Positions 1 through 9,306 of a DNA stretch of 64,000 bases are shown here, piece after piece. A program made the translations under genes and the position numbers. This DNA comes from Acidobacteriota bacterium. Its GTDB lineage: Bacteria; Acidobacteriota; Thermoanaerobaculia; Multivoradales; JBCCEF01. The first letter of the stretch is position 1. Each line of letters begins with the position of its first letter. Under the pieces are notes generated by a model. That model had not been told where the DNA came from, ran no database searches, and saw nothing but the letters and a program-made list of their open reading frames with translations. The DNA lies in the NCBI GenBank assembly GCA_039028635.1, contig JBCCHV010000012.1:1-64000 (forward strand), in the 5' to 3' direction.

Positions 1-58
1 CGGCTCGCGGAGGCCGGCGGTGGATCCGCTGGCTGAGCCGCACGAGCGACTGTGAGCT

Positions 59-544
59 TTATCCCGGCTGGTTGGGCGAGTCCTGCTGAAAGTCGACGCA
101 GGCGTTCTTGTAGCCCTGCTCGAAGATCTGCACCCAACCGGAACCGTAGCCCTGGAGCATCATCTCGGCGAGGTCGCCGAAGCCTTCCCAGTTGCTCTGG
201 GTCAGTACGACTTCGGTTTGTCCGGTCCCCTGGGCGGTGAAGCGCACCTCGACCAGACTGGCGGAGGTCGGCGGTAGGCCCATGTGGAAGTCCATTGCGA
301 CGTAGGAGAAGGGCTCGAAGGTACGAAAGGTGCCCCAGTGGTGCTCGCGCTCGTCATGGCCGATCTCGACGATGCGGCCGCCGAGTTTGGCCTCGACCTC
401 GAGGGCTTTGGAGGGCTGGCCGTCCTTCATCGACATCGAGCGCTTGTCCAGGGGCCACCATTGGCCCATGTCCTCGACGAAAATGCGGAAGGCCGTTTCC
501 TGGTTGCAGGGCACCTCGATGGTCTTGATCAGCGGCTCGATCAT
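59..544 (-). CDS. SRPBCC (AHSA1-like) domain protein
   Basis: This 161-residue protein looks like a small-ligand-binding START/AHSA1 fold protein. It opens with a typical strand (IKTIEVPCNQETAFRIFVE) followed by a paired-Trp 'MGQWWPL' segment, and has a central 'LGGRIVEIG' and a 'TEVVLTQSNW' strand as in activator-of-Hsp90-like proteins. It has no signal peptide or membrane segment, so it is probably cytoplasmic. It lies 3 bases downstream of an ArsR-type repressor on the same strand, a very common pairing in which the repressor controls both genes from the operator at 872-891. The ligand is unknown. The fold assignment is fairly firm; any specific function would be a guess. Confidence 0.85.
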   Translation of the reverse strand: MIEPLIKTIEVPCNQETAFRIFVEDMGQWWPLDKRSMSMKDGQPSKALEVEAKLGGRIVEIGHDEREHHWGTFRTFEPFSYVAMDFHMGLPPTSASLVEVRFTAQGTGQTEVVLTQSNWEGFGDLAEMMLQGYGSGWVQIFEQGYKNACVDFQQDSPNQPG

Positions 545-547
545 CTT

Positions 548-865
548 TCACTCCTCGGTTCGTCGGGTTCGGCGAGCGACCTCACTGCCGTAGGCCGAGA
601 GAACGTCGCTCCAGAACCCGTCCAGATAGTCACGAAGCTCCTCCAGACCTCGACGGCGCAAGGAGTAGAGGCGGCGATTCCCGCGCGGCTCGACCTCGAC
701 CAGCCGAGCTGCTTCCAGCACCTTGAGATGTTGCGACACGGCGGGTCGGCTCACCGGTTGATCGCGTGCCAGCTCACCGACCGACCGCGGCCGTTCGCGC
801 AGGGCTTCGAAGACGCGGCGACGGGTCGGATCGGCGAGGGCGGTCAGCACCTGTGCGTAAGCCAT
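548..865 (-). CDS. ArsR-family winged-helix transcriptional repressor
   Basis: A 105-residue protein of usual ArsR length. It begins with the typical 'LADPTRRRVFEAL' helix, followed by the helix-turn-helix ('SVGELARDQPVSRPAVSQHLKVL') and the wing ('LVEVEPRGNRRLYSL'). The canonical metal-binding CxC pair is absent, so this is probably not a metal sensor. It resembles the ArsR proteins paired with SRPBCC genes. It is the first gene of a two-gene operon, with the SRPBCC gene 3 bases downstream. A perfect 7-6-7 inverted repeat lies immediately upstream of its start, which fits autorepression. Confidence 0.93.
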   Translation of the reverse strand: MAYAQVLTALADPTRRRVFEALRERPRSVGELARDQPVSRPAVSQHLKVLEAARLVEVEPRGNRRLYSLRRRGLEELRDYLDGFWSDVLSAYGSEVARRTRRTEE

Positions 866-871
866 GACTTA

Positions 872-891
872 CCGTAAGTTGAAGCTTACGG
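872..891. promoter_or_regulatory. Probable ArsR operator, perfect inverted repeat
   Basis: CCGTAAG, a six-base spacer TTGAAG, and CTTACGG form a perfect 7-bp inverted repeat 6 bases upstream of the ArsR start codon. The position and dyad symmetry are those expected for a homodimeric winged-helix repressor acting on its own promoter. Binding itself is inferred. Confidence 0.7.
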
Positions 892-1001
892 AATGTCAAG
901 GCCCGGTGCACCATGGCCGGCCACCTGGCGGCTGCTTCGTCGCCCATGCCTGGCCGTGGTAGACATGACCTTCACTCGAAGGAGATCGAGGAACCGCCGA
1001 A

Positions 1002-3251
1002 ATGACCCCGCCGTCCACGGCCATGCGCCGCCTGATCGTGCTCTGGGCTCTGCTCTTGGGGCTGTGGCTGTTCTGGACCCTGCCCCTTGCCCTGGGTCAG
1101 CGCACGCTGTTCTTCCGCGACGTCTTCTCGAATCACTTCGTGCTCAAGGCCTACGGTGCCGAACGACTGGCGGCGGGGGAGATTCCGGCCTTCAACGATT
1201 CCTGGGGCCTGGGTCAGCCGTTTCGCGGCAATCCCAGCGCCCTGGCGTTCTATCCCGACAACCTGCTCTACCGCCTGCTGCCCTTCTGGAGTGCCTTCAA
1301 TCTGCACTTCGCTCTGCACTGGCTGCTCGCCGCGCTGACCCTCTTCGCGTTGGCCCGGGAGCTCGGACAGGGGTGGCGGGCGGCGACCTTGGCGTCGCTG
1401 ACCTATGGTGGCTCGGGCTGGGTTCTGTCGGGTCTTTCGTTCTACAACATCGTCACCGTGGCGGCCTGGTGGCCGTTGGTGATCGTGGGGGTCCTGCGCG
1501 GGGGCCGGCGGGGTTTGGCCTTGGGTGGTCTGGCGGTCGGCATGGCCCTGCTCGGTGGTGAGCCGGTGACCGCTCTGCTCGGCGGGCTGGTGGCGCTGGT
1601 CGCCGCCATCGAGCGGCACGGCGTGCGCCGCGGTCTGCTCGCTTCCTCGATGGTGGCCGCGATCGGCGGCCTGATCGCCTTGCCCCAACTGGTGGCGAGC
1701 CTGCGCATCGGAGGCTTCACCTTTCGCAGTGGGCACGGGCTGCTCGCCAGCCAGGCGGTCACCTACACCCTCGATCCGCGGCGCTACCTCGAGCTGTTGA
1801 TTCCCTTCCCCTTCGGCCGGCCGATCGATTTCGGTCCCAGTGGTTTCTGGGCCGCCGGGGTGGCTCCTCAGCTGCCCTTCTACCTCACCCTGTATGCCGG
1901 CATCGTCGGGCTCTGGTTAGCCCTCGAGGGGGCACCCCGTCACCGCCCTTGGGCGCTGCTGGCGGGCCTCGGTTTGCTGCTCTCCTGGCTCGCCGGCCTC
2001 GACGGCGAGCTGCTGGTGACGTTGACCTTCGGGATGTTCCGCTTTCCCGAGAAGTTCCTCTTCCTCTATGCGCTCGCCTTGCCGCTGCTCGCCGGCTGGG
2101 GATTGGAGCGGGTGATGGCCGAGGAGAGGCCGCGTTGGCGCCTGGCGGCGGTTGCCGGTGCCGGTGCCCTCGCCCTCGCCGGAGTCCTGTGGTCGGTGCG
2201 CGCCTCGCTGGTCGGGTTGGTGGAGGACGGGGCGGTGATCAATCCGCAACTGGTGTCGACCCAGATCGGTCTCTGGTTGCTGGCCCTGGGTCTCGGCGGC
2301 GCGCTGCTGCTGGCCGCCGTGGTCGCTCTCCGGCGCCGTTGGTTCACGGCGCTGGTGGCCCTGCAGCTCGTCGCCCTGCTCCAGCTCACGCCCCTCTTGC
2401 GCACCGAAGACACGGCACCCTACGGACAGCCCGGAGAGTGGGCGCAGCGGGTCGGCGCGGGCGCCTCCGTGTTCAGCTCGCATCTGATCTTCCCGCCCTG
2501 GCATCCCTCGCCGGTGTATCGCATCGAGGGCCGCTCGAAGGCCTTGCTCGAGCGCTTCGAGGCCGCCGATCTGGCGCCGGCGCCCAACCTGCTCTTCGGA
2601 CTGCGCTTTCCGCTCTATCCCGACATCGAGGGGCTGAGCTCGCAGTACTACTCGTTCCTGCTCTTCAACCTGGCGCGCATGGACTGGCAGCAGCGGGTGA
2701 ACTGGATGCGGACGCTGGGCGTCGAAGCGGCGGTGGTCTTCGAGCCCCCTGCGACCACCGGTTTGCGCACCCTCGACTCAGCGGTGCGCGGCGGCGTGCC
2801 GACGATCCTGGCGGCGGTCGACAACCCGGCCCCGGTGGCCTGGTGGCCGCGGCGGGTGGTGGCCACCGACGGTCCGCTCGACTCCCTGCGCCGGGTCGCC
2901 GAGCGGGCCGACCCGCTGAGCGTGGCCTTGGCGCCGCAAGCCATCGACCAGGGGGCCGGTCGCGTGTGGCTGGTGGCCTCCGGGCCCGACCGCCTCGAGC
3001 TCGAGGTCAGCGGCGAAGGCGGTCTGGTGGTGGTGCAGCGTTCCTTCCATCCGCTTTGGCAGGCCCGTTCCGGGGAGCAGCGCCTCGACACCCTGCCCGT
3101 CGACCTCACCTTGACCGGGGTGCGCGTTCCCGCCGGCGATCACCGGGTGGTTCTCGCAGTGTCTTCCGGGCCGGAGAAGGTCGCCGCCGTGCCGGCGGTG
3201 GCGACCCTCGCCGCCTGTCTGGGGTTGCTCCTGTGGCGGCGGCGGCCGTGA
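1002..3251 (+). CDS. YfhO-like multi-pass membrane protein, paralogue 1 of 3
   Basis: A 749-residue integral membrane protein with many hydrophobic segments in the N-terminal two thirds and a soluble C-terminal part ending in a last membrane helix before RRRP. The N-terminal signature (RDVFSNHFVLKAYG, then GQPFRGNPSALAFYPDNLLY, then HWLLAAL) resembles the first periplasmic loop of YfhO/GT-C-type glycosyltransferases, where an acidic residue contacts the lipid-linked sugar donor. The ATG at 1002 follows an AAGGAG motif about 20 bases upstream. It overlaps the next paralogue by four bases (GTGA). The family suggests transfer of a sugar to a lipid or cell-surface polymer, but the substrate cannot be read from the sequence. 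Confidence 0.75.
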   Translation: MTPPSTAMRRLIVLWALLLGLWLFWTLPLALGQRTLFFRDVFSNHFVLKAYGAERLAAGEIPAFNDSWGLGQPFRGNPSALAFYPDNLLYRLLPFWSAFNLHFALHWLLAALTLFALARELGQGWRAATLASLTYGGSGWVLSGLSFYNIVTVAAWWPLVIVGVLRGGRRGLALGGLAVGMALLGGEPVTALLGGLVALVAAIERHGVRRGLLASSMVAAIGGLIALPQLVASLRIGGFTFRSGHGLLASQAVTYTLDPRRYLELLIPFPFGRPIDFGPSGFWAAGVAPQLPFYLTLYAGIVGLWLALEGAPRHRPWALLAGLGLLLSWLAGLDGELLVTLTFGMFRFPEKFLFLYALALPLLAGWGLERVMAEERPRWRLAAVAGAGALALAGVLWSVRASLVGLVEDGAVINPQLVSTQIGLWLLALGLGGALLLAAVVALRRRWFTALVALQLVALLQLTPLLRTEDTAPYGQPGEWAQRVGAGASVFSSHLIFPPWHPSPVYRIEGRSKALLERFEAADLAPAPNLLFGLRFPLYPDIEGLSSQYYSFLLFNLARMDWQQRVNWMRTLGVEAAVVFEPPATTGLRTLDSAVRGGVPTILAAVDNPAPVAWWPRRVVATDGPLDSLRRVAERADPLSVALAPQAIDQGAGRVWLVASGPDRLELEVSGEGGLVVVQRSFHPLWQARSGEQRLDTLPVDLTLTGVRVPAGDHRVVLAVSSGPEKVAAVPAVATLAACLGLLLWRRRP

Positions 3252-5482
3252 GTCGGCCGGCCGAGTCCCCTCGGCTCCTGCTGGCGGTGGCGGTGCTGGC
3301 CTTGGCCGCCTGGCTGTGGGTGACGGTGCCGTTGGCGACCGGCGAGCGCACCTTCTACTACCGCGACGTCTTCACCGTCCACATGCCCCTCAAGGCCTTT
3401 GGCGCCGCCCAGCTCGCCGAGGGCCGCATACCGGCCTTCGAGAGCGGCCGGGCCCTCGGCCAACCGTTCCGCGGCAACCCGCAAGCGGCGGCCTTCTATC
3501 CCGGCAACGTGCTCTACGGTTTGCTGCCTTTTTGGAGTGCCTTCAACCTCCACTATGCGCTCCACTGGCTGCTGGCCTTCGCGGCGATGGCGCTCCTAGC
3601 CCGGCGCCTCGGCCTTGCTCCACCCGCCGTGCTGCTGGCCGCCCTCGCCTACGGCGGTGGCGGTTGGACCCTCACCGCCCTCGGCTTCCATCACATCATC
3701 GCCGTCACCGCCTGGTGGCCCCTGGTGCTGTGGGGGGCCGTGGTCGGCGACCGTCGCGGCCTCGGGATCGCCGGCCTCGCCCTCGGCTTCGCGCTCCTCG
3801 CCGGGGCTCCGGAGGTGGTCGCCCTCGGTCTCGTGCCCCTCGTCGGCGTCACGCTGTCAGCGCACCGCGGGCGGCGCCGGGCACTGCTTTCGGTGGCGGC
3901 GATCCTCGCCCTCGGGAGCTTGATCGCCTTGCCTCAGCTGGTCGCCTTCGGGCGCATTCTGCCGGACACCTTCCGCGCCGTCGCCGGTGCCGAAGGCGCC
4001 GCCGCAGGCCTCTACCGCCTGGCGCCCCTGCGCTTCCTCGAGCTCGTTCTGCCGCTGCCCTTCGGCTGGCCCGGAGACCTCGGCGATCACGGCTTCTGGT
4101 CGGCGGCGGCGATGCCGCGGGTGCCGTTGATCCTCAGCCTCTACGTCGGTTTGCCGGCCTTGGTGGCGGCCCTCTGCGGCCTGCGTCGGGCCTGGGGCTG
4201 GGGACTGCTCGCCGGTGCCGGCCTGGTCGCGGCCTGCTGGGGTGGACCGCTGCTGGCGGCGATCTCCGGGGGGCTCTTCCGCTATCCCGAGAAGCTGCTC
4301 TTCTGGCCGGCCTTGGCGCTGCCGCTGCTCGCCGGGTTCGGCCTCGAAGCGGCCCTTCGCCATGCCGCCCGGCTGCGCCTGGTGCTGCGCTTCGCCGGTC
4401 TCGGCGGTTTGCTCGCGGCGGCCTTCTTCATGCTGCGGGGTACTGCCTTCCTGGCGCCCTGGATCCGCCCCGGCCTGCCGCCGGAGACGGCCGCCGTGCA
4501 GGCCGAGCTGTGGGCCTGGAGCCTGCTCTTCGCGGCCGCCATCGCGCTGCTCCTGGGGGAGCTGGCGAGCCGGCGCATGGCGGCGTCCTGGACTCTCTGT
4601 CAGCTGGTGTCGGTGCTGTTGCTTTCGCCCTTGGTGATGACCGACGAGGCCGCCCCCTATCGCCAGCCTTCGCCGTGGCAGGCGACCCTCCCGGCCGGCG
4701 CCGCGCTGGTCAGCGCGGCGGCCGAGGATCCGTTCCGCAGTGGCTTCGGCTATCGCCCGGAAGACAGCGCGGTGGCGGCTCGGCTACGGCTCGGTGCGCG
4801 CGACCTGGATCGCGTGCCGGGGGTCGAGCGCGGTTTCCGCTATCCCCTGGCGGTGGACTTCGATGGCTTGGTCTCGCCGGACTCGACGCGCCTCTTGATC
4901 AACCTGCCGCAGCTTCCGGCGACCGCCCGGGAGGCCTGGTTGCGGCGCCTCGGGGTGGAGGCGGTGATCGCCGGCGGTCCGCCGCCGGCCTCGGGCTTGA
5001 CGGCGGTCGAGCGGTCGGGGGAGGTCAGCCTCTACCGGGTCGAGAGGCCGGCACCGGCGCTGTGGTGGCCGCAGCGGGTCGCGGTGGCGGCCGGGCCCCA
5101 GGCCCTGATCGCCGCCAGCCAGCGCCTCGATCCGCTCGCCGTCGTGACCGCTCCACGGCCGGTGGCGCACGGCTCCGGGCGGGTCGAGCTGGTCTCCCAG
5201 GCGGAAGATCGGTTGGTCTTCGAGGTCGAGGGAGAGGGCGGCCTGGTGGTACTGCGGCGCGCCTTCCAGCCCCTTTACCGAGCCCGCATCGCCGACCGTC
5301 CCCTGGCCACCGTGCCGGTCGACCTGCTGCTCCTCGGTGTCGAGGTGCCTGCCGGGCGCCATCGCGTCGAGGTCACGGTGTCGTCGCGGCCGGAGATGCT
5401 CGCCGCCGGCGCCTCCGTCGCGACGCTGCTGGGCATTCTGACCCTCGCCTGGCCCCTCGGTCATCGGAGGGCTGCCGGGTGA
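3248..5482 (+). CDS. YfhO-like multi-pass membrane protein, paralogue 2 of 3
   Basis: A 744-residue paralogue of the preceding gene. I chose GTG at 3248 because it overlaps the upstream stop as GTGA and places a hydrophobic helix (LLLAVAVLALAAWLWV) at residues 8-25, as in the neighbours; the open frame runs further upstream only because of high GC. It keeps the same N-terminal signature (YYRDVFTVHMPLKAFG, GQPFRGNPQAAAFYPGNVLY). The C-terminal domain has the same 'GEGGLVVLRRAFQPLYRA' strand block found in paralogue 1. The cytosine/guanine-rich coding and 4-base overlaps indicate one translationally coupled operon. Confidence 0.75.
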   Translation: MSRPAESPRLLLAVAVLALAAWLWVTVPLATGERTFYYRDVFTVHMPLKAFGAAQLAEGRIPAFESGRALGQPFRGNPQAAAFYPGNVLYGLLPFWSAFNLHYALHWLLAFAAMALLARRLGLAPPAVLLAALAYGGGGWTLTALGFHHIIAVTAWWPLVLWGAVVGDRRGLGIAGLALGFALLAGAPEVVALGLVPLVGVTLSAHRGRRRALLSVAAILALGSLIALPQLVAFGRILPDTFRAVAGAEGAAAGLYRLAPLRFLELVLPLPFGWPGDLGDHGFWSAAAMPRVPLILSLYVGLPALVAALCGLRRAWGWGLLAGAGLVAACWGGPLLAAISGGLFRYPEKLLFWPALALPLLAGFGLEAALRHAARLRLVLRFAGLGGLLAAAFFMLRGTAFLAPWIRPGLPPETAAVQAELWAWSLLFAAAIALLLGELASRRMAASWTLCQLVSVLLLSPLVMTDEAAPYRQPSPWQATLPAGAALVSAAAEDPFRSGFGYRPEDSAVAARLRLGARDLDRVPGVERGFRYPLAVDFDGLVSPDSTRLLINLPQLPATAREAWLRRLGVEAVIAGGPPPASGLTAVERSGEVSLYRVERPAPALWWPQRVAVAAGPQALIAASQRLDPLAVVTAPRPVAHGSGRVELVSQAEDRLVFEVEGEGGLVVLRRAFQPLYRARIADRPLATVPVDLLLLGVEVPAGRHRVEVTVSSRPEMLAAGASVATLLGILTLAWPLGHRRAAG

Positions 5483-7860
5483 AGCGCCACCTGTTCGCCT
5501 GGCCGGTGGTCGGCTTGCTCTTCCTCTGGGCTCTGCCGCTGATCTTGGGTAGCGAGACGCTCTTCCTGCGCGACGTCTTCAACACCCACCTGGAGATGAA
5601 GCAGGCCCAGGCGGAGGCGCTCTCCGAGGGGCGATTGCCGTGGCTCGATCCCTATCGCGCCGGTGGCCAGCCGCTGCTCGCCAACCCCAACGCCGTCGCC
5701 CTCTATCCGGACAACCTGCTGCTTCGCTGGACCCCGTTGCTGTGGGCCCACAATGCGCACTTCTGGCTTCACCTGCTGCTCGCCCCCTGGGCGATGGCCA
5801 GCCTCGGGCGAGCCGTCGGGCTGTCGCGCCGCGGCGCCTGGGTGGCGGCGGCCTGCTATGGCTTCTCCGGCTGGACCTTTTCTCTCCTCAACTTCTACAA
5901 CCTGGTGGCCTATGCGGCGTTGGCGCCGGCGTTGGCTTCGGCCGCCCTGCGGACCGTCCGGGGCAGCCGTGGGGCGCTCGTCGCCACCGCGCTGCTGTGG
6001 GCCCTGACGGTGGTGGCGGGGGATCCCGTGACCTCGCTCCTGACCGCCGCCCTGGCCTTGACGGCGGCGGCCACGGCGCTGCCCCGGTCGCCTTGGCAGC
6101 CCGCCCTCCGGCTGCTCGCCGCCTGTACCTGCGGCACGTTGCTGGCGCTTCCCCAGATCACCGAGCTGCTGCGCATCCTGCCGCTTTCCTACCGCGGCTA
6201 CTTCGGCTATCAGGAGCTTCTGCGCTCGGTGGCGAGCCTCGACCCGCGGCAGGTCTTCGAGTGGTTCTTGCCCTTCGCCTTCGGACGCCCGGACGTGGTC
6301 GGTGGCGGCACCTTCTGGGGCCACGCCTTCTATACCGACACGCCGGCCTTCTTCTTCACCCTCTATCCCGGGGCGCTCGCCTGGGCTCTGCTGTGGGCCG
6401 CCGGACGGCCGCGCCGCGCCAGGCCCACTTGGCGCGCCGAGCTGTGGGCCTGGGGGGTGGTGGCGGGCGGAGTCTTCTTCGCCCTCGGCCGCTTCAATCC
6501 GATCGCCGACGGGTTGCTCTCGCTGGGGCCCTCGAACGCCTTGCGCTATCCGATCAAGCTCTGGCTGGCGGTTGCTTTGGGGGCGTCCGTCCTCACCGGA
6601 TTCGGCTTCGAGCGTGCCTTCGGCGAGGCCGGACGGTGGCGTCGGGTGGTGTGGCCTTTGGGCCTCTTCGGTTTACTGGCCGGGGCACTGCTGCTGTGGC
6701 TCAACCTCGCCCCCGGGGCTGCCCTCGGCTTCCTCCGGGAGCTCATTCCGGCCGACTTTCCGGAGGTCTTCGTCGCCAACGAGCGAGATCGCTGGTCCGG
6801 CCTCAGCCTGCTGTCCTTGGCGGTGGCCGGGGCGCTCCTCGCCGCCGCCTGGCTCACCCGGCGACGGCCCTCGGCGGCACTCCTTCTGCTCGCCCTTCAC
6901 GGCACCTCCCAGCTGTTCTTCCTGGCGCCGGCGGTCCCCACCGACGACCCGGCCCCCTACCGCACGCCGCCGGCGATCCTGGCGGCGGTGCCGCCCGACG
7001 CCTTGTCCGTGCACGGCGCCTACGACAACCTCTTTGGGCCCGCTTCCTTGATCGACGGCGACTATCCGGACAGCCGCTCCCTGTGGTGGGAGCGCCGCGC
7101 TTTCGACGAGCTCTACCCCTTCACCGGTGCCCTGTGGGGGCGGCGCTTCGCCCTCAACGTGTCACCGGAAGGGCTCGACTCGATCTACACCCGCCTGGCC
7201 CAGGGGGCTGTCGAGCAAGCCGGGTCGGACCGCGAGCGGCTTCTGCTATTGACCGCCTGGGGGGTCGATCGCTTGCTCCTGCACCGACCCCTCGAAGGGC
7301 CTCACGACGATCTGGCCCGGCTGATCTATCACCGGCCGAGCTACGGCCGCGAGATCTTCGTCTACGCCCTCGATCGCGCCGCGCCTTCGGTCGTGCTGGC
7401 GACCACCGTCGAGCGCGCTCCGCACATGAACGCGGCCCTTTGGGCGCTACGCCGGGAGGGCTTCGATGCCGCTGAGCAGGCGGTGGTGGCGGGGGACGGC
7501 GGTAGTGATCGTCGAGCGGGGTCGGGAGCGGTGACGGTGATCTCGGAGCAGGCCACCGAGTTGGTGGCGCAGGTGACCTCGCCGGCCGGTGGCATGTTGG
7601 TCTGGCAGCGCGCCTACCTGCCGCTTTTCGAGGCCACCATCGACGGCGCGCCGGTTCCCACCGAGGTGGCGAATCTGCATCGCCTGGCGGTCGAGGTACC
7701 GGCCGGCGAGCACGTCGTCCGCCTGGCCCTCGACAAAGCCCCCTTCTTCCGGGCCCTCGGAGGGTCCGCCCTCGGGGCGCTGGGCCTGGTTCTGCTGTGG
7801 CTGCGCGCTCGGCGGCGGCCGTTGCCGGCCGAGCTCAAGCCAAAGCCAGGGGGCGATTGA
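5479..7860 (+). CDS. YfhO-like multi-pass membrane protein, paralogue 3 of 3
   Basis: A 793-residue third paralogue starting at GTG 5479, overlapping the stop of paralogue 2 as GTGA. The N-terminal signature (LFLRDVFNTHLEMKQAQ, GGQPLLANPNAVALYPDNLLL) is recognisable but more divergent than in copies 1 and 2. It has about ten or more hydrophobic segments, then a soluble region that includes 'GGMLVWQRAYLPLFEATIDG', and a final helix near residue 775. Its last 26 bases overlap the convergent unknown gene at 7835-9163. Role presumably as for its neighbours: GT-C-like envelope glycosyl transfer, unproven. Confidence 0.72.
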   Translation: MKRHLFAWPVVGLLFLWALPLILGSETLFLRDVFNTHLEMKQAQAEALSEGRLPWLDPYRAGGQPLLANPNAVALYPDNLLLRWTPLLWAHNAHFWLHLLLAPWAMASLGRAVGLSRRGAWVAAACYGFSGWTFSLLNFYNLVAYAALAPALASAALRTVRGSRGALVATALLWALTVVAGDPVTSLLTAALALTAAATALPRSPWQPALRLLAACTCGTLLALPQITELLRILPLSYRGYFGYQELLRSVASLDPRQVFEWFLPFAFGRPDVVGGGTFWGHAFYTDTPAFFFTLYPGALAWALLWAAGRPRRARPTWRAELWAWGVVAGGVFFALGRFNPIADGLLSLGPSNALRYPIKLWLAVALGASVLTGFGFERAFGEAGRWRRVVWPLGLFGLLAGALLLWLNLAPGAALGFLRELIPADFPEVFVANERDRWSGLSLLSLAVAGALLAAAWLTRRRPSAALLLLALHGTSQLFFLAPAVPTDDPAPYRTPPAILAAVPPDALSVHGAYDNLFGPASLIDGDYPDSRSLWWERRAFDELYPFTGALWGRRFALNVSPEGLDSIYTRLAQGAVEQAGSDRERLLLLTAWGVDRLLLHRPLEGPHDDLARLIYHRPSYGREIFVYALDRAAPSVVLATTVERAPHMNAALWALRREGFDAAEQAVVAGDGGSDRRAGSGAVTVISEQATELVAQVTSPAGGMLVWQRAYLPLFEATIDGAPVPTEVANLHRLAVEVPAGEHVVRLALDKAPFFRALGGSALGALGLVLLWLRARRRPLPAELKPKPGGD

Positions 7861-9163
7861 AGACGCGCTCGACCTGATCCGACAGGGCGGTGACGCCGCG
7901 CTTGCGGAGGTGGCGCCCCTTGGCGATCTCGTGCTTCAAGCGGTTGTACTGGGTGAGGTAGGACGGGGTCCCCTTGCGCTGCAGCAGGTTGCTGACCAGG
8001 GCCGTCGAACCGCTCGCGAAGAGGGCGGTGACGAGACCCACCAGATCGTCCCCCAGGGAGGTCCCGGCGCCTCCGATGGCCGAAGAAAGGGTCGGCAGGA
8101 GGTAGCGTCGAACCAGCCCCGGAGGCTCGCTGGGCACCGACTCGTACTCCAGTTTCTCGTACTCGCGAGCGAAGATGTCCTGCACCTCTTCGTCGACTTC
8201 GCCATGGGTCAGGGACTTCGCCGAAACGCCCCACAGGTGCTTTTTGAGCTCCTGGGTGGCGCCGAGCTTCTGCTCGCCGCGCCGAAACAGCTCGAGGGGC
8301 TCGCCCTTCTCGCGACAGCTCATCAAGAGGAGGAGGCCGACCGGCGGCAGCCGGAGGTCCTCGGCGAGGTTGCGAACCAGCAGGTGACGATCCGGCTGCG
8401 GCTGCTCGAGATCGCCCACCATCTCGCGCACCAGGTAGTCGACGAACAGCTTCATGTGCTCGCGAGTGAGGTTTTCGAAGGGCAGATCCGGACAGTAGGC
8501 GGCGCAGTCGTCGATGGCGAGCTGGTTGAGGTAGTTGAGGCGAAAGCGGTTGATCAGGGCGCTGACCAGCAGGCGGTCGTCGTGATCCGGACGGCGGAAC
8601 AGCTCCATCGCCTGGCCCACCAAGGTCGGCCCCGAAGCGGCGATGGCGGCGAAGCACTTGCCGCCGCGGAAGTTCACCTCGACGGCCTCCTGGGCGACTT
8701 CGGCGAGGCGCTCCTCGGGCTCTTTGCAGGCCCTCTCCAGCCAGCGGCGGAAGACCGTCGCCGCTTCCTCCGAGACCTGGCGGTCGATGTCGCGATCGAA
8801 GGAGAACTCCTGGATCAAGAGCCGCGACGAGCGCATCGCCTCGATGCCGCGATCGAGGATCTCGACGGCGTCCTTCTCGGAGGAGCGGTGGATTCGCAGC
8901 ACGCCCTTGCCGAGATGGTCGGCCATCCGGCCGCGAATCTCCTGCGCGTGCTCGACCGTCGAGTTCTTCGCCGTGCGGTCGAAGAGGACCTGGTTGGACA
9001 GGGCGTGAAGCTCGACCAGCCGCAGGACGCGCGCCAGATCGTCGAGGCCCATCGGCTGCCCGGGCTTTTCAGCGAGCAGCAGCTCGCCGGACTTCTCGAG
9101 CAGGCGAACGTTGATCAGGGCCGTGCCGTCGTAGCGCTGGACGGGGATTTCTTGGGTGACCAT
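7835..9163 (-). CDS. Conserved-looking hypothetical protein, all-helical
   Basis: A 442-residue protein that I do not recognise. ATG at 9163 (MVTQEIPVQRYDGT) gives a compact start; the frame stays open upstream but that part is Arg/Pro-rich, as expected of shadow translation. The protein appears predominantly helical and soluble, with a charged central region, a 'CAAYCPDLPFENLTREHMKLF' segment around residue 225 and a weakly hydrophobic stretch (LVGLVTALFASGSTALVSNL) near residue 390 that could be a single membrane helix. It is convergent with the YfhO-like operon, overlapping it by 26 bases. Codon use matches its neighbours, so it is a genuine gene. Confidence 0.7.
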   Translation of the reverse strand: MVTQEIPVQRYDGTALINVRLLEKSGELLLAEKPGQPMGLDDLARVLRLVELHALSNQVLFDRTAKNSTVEHAQEIRGRMADHLGKGVLRIHRSSEKDAVEILDRGIEAMRSSRLLIQEFSFDRDIDRQVSEEAATVFRRWLERACKEPEERLAEVAQEAVEVNFRGGKCFAAIAASGPTLVGQAMELFRRPDHDDRLLVSALINRFRLNYLNQLAIDDCAAYCPDLPFENLTREHMKLFVDYLVREMVGDLEQPQPDRHLLVRNLAEDLRLPPVGLLLLMSCREKGEPLELFRRGEQKLGATQELKKHLWGVSAKSLTHGEVDEEVQDIFAREYEKLEYESVPSEPPGLVRRYLLPTLSSAIGGAGTSLGDDLVGLVTALFASGSTALVSNLLQRKGTPSYLTQYNRLKHEIAKGRHLRKRGVTALSDQVERVFNRPLALA

Positions 9164-9306
9164 GATGGAAGTACGAATCGACAATACATGAAATTCGTTT
9201 TTTAGGGCGTTCCATCTCGTTGCATCGATCGCGCCGGCCCGGGGCGTAGAATCGATCACCGCTGCCGCGAAGAACGTTCCGAACCGACTGGCAAGGAGGC
9301 CATGCC

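Noticed and set aside
1-58. Possible 3' end of a gene cut by the left window edge
   Set aside because: Each frame has only 11-29 codons before a stop, so the tail cannot be assigned.
3316-5478. Upstream extension of the third YfhO-like frame
   Set aside because: This part is Arg/Pro/Gly-rich shadow of paralogue 2; the GTG at 5479 with the GTGA overlap restores the family N terminus.
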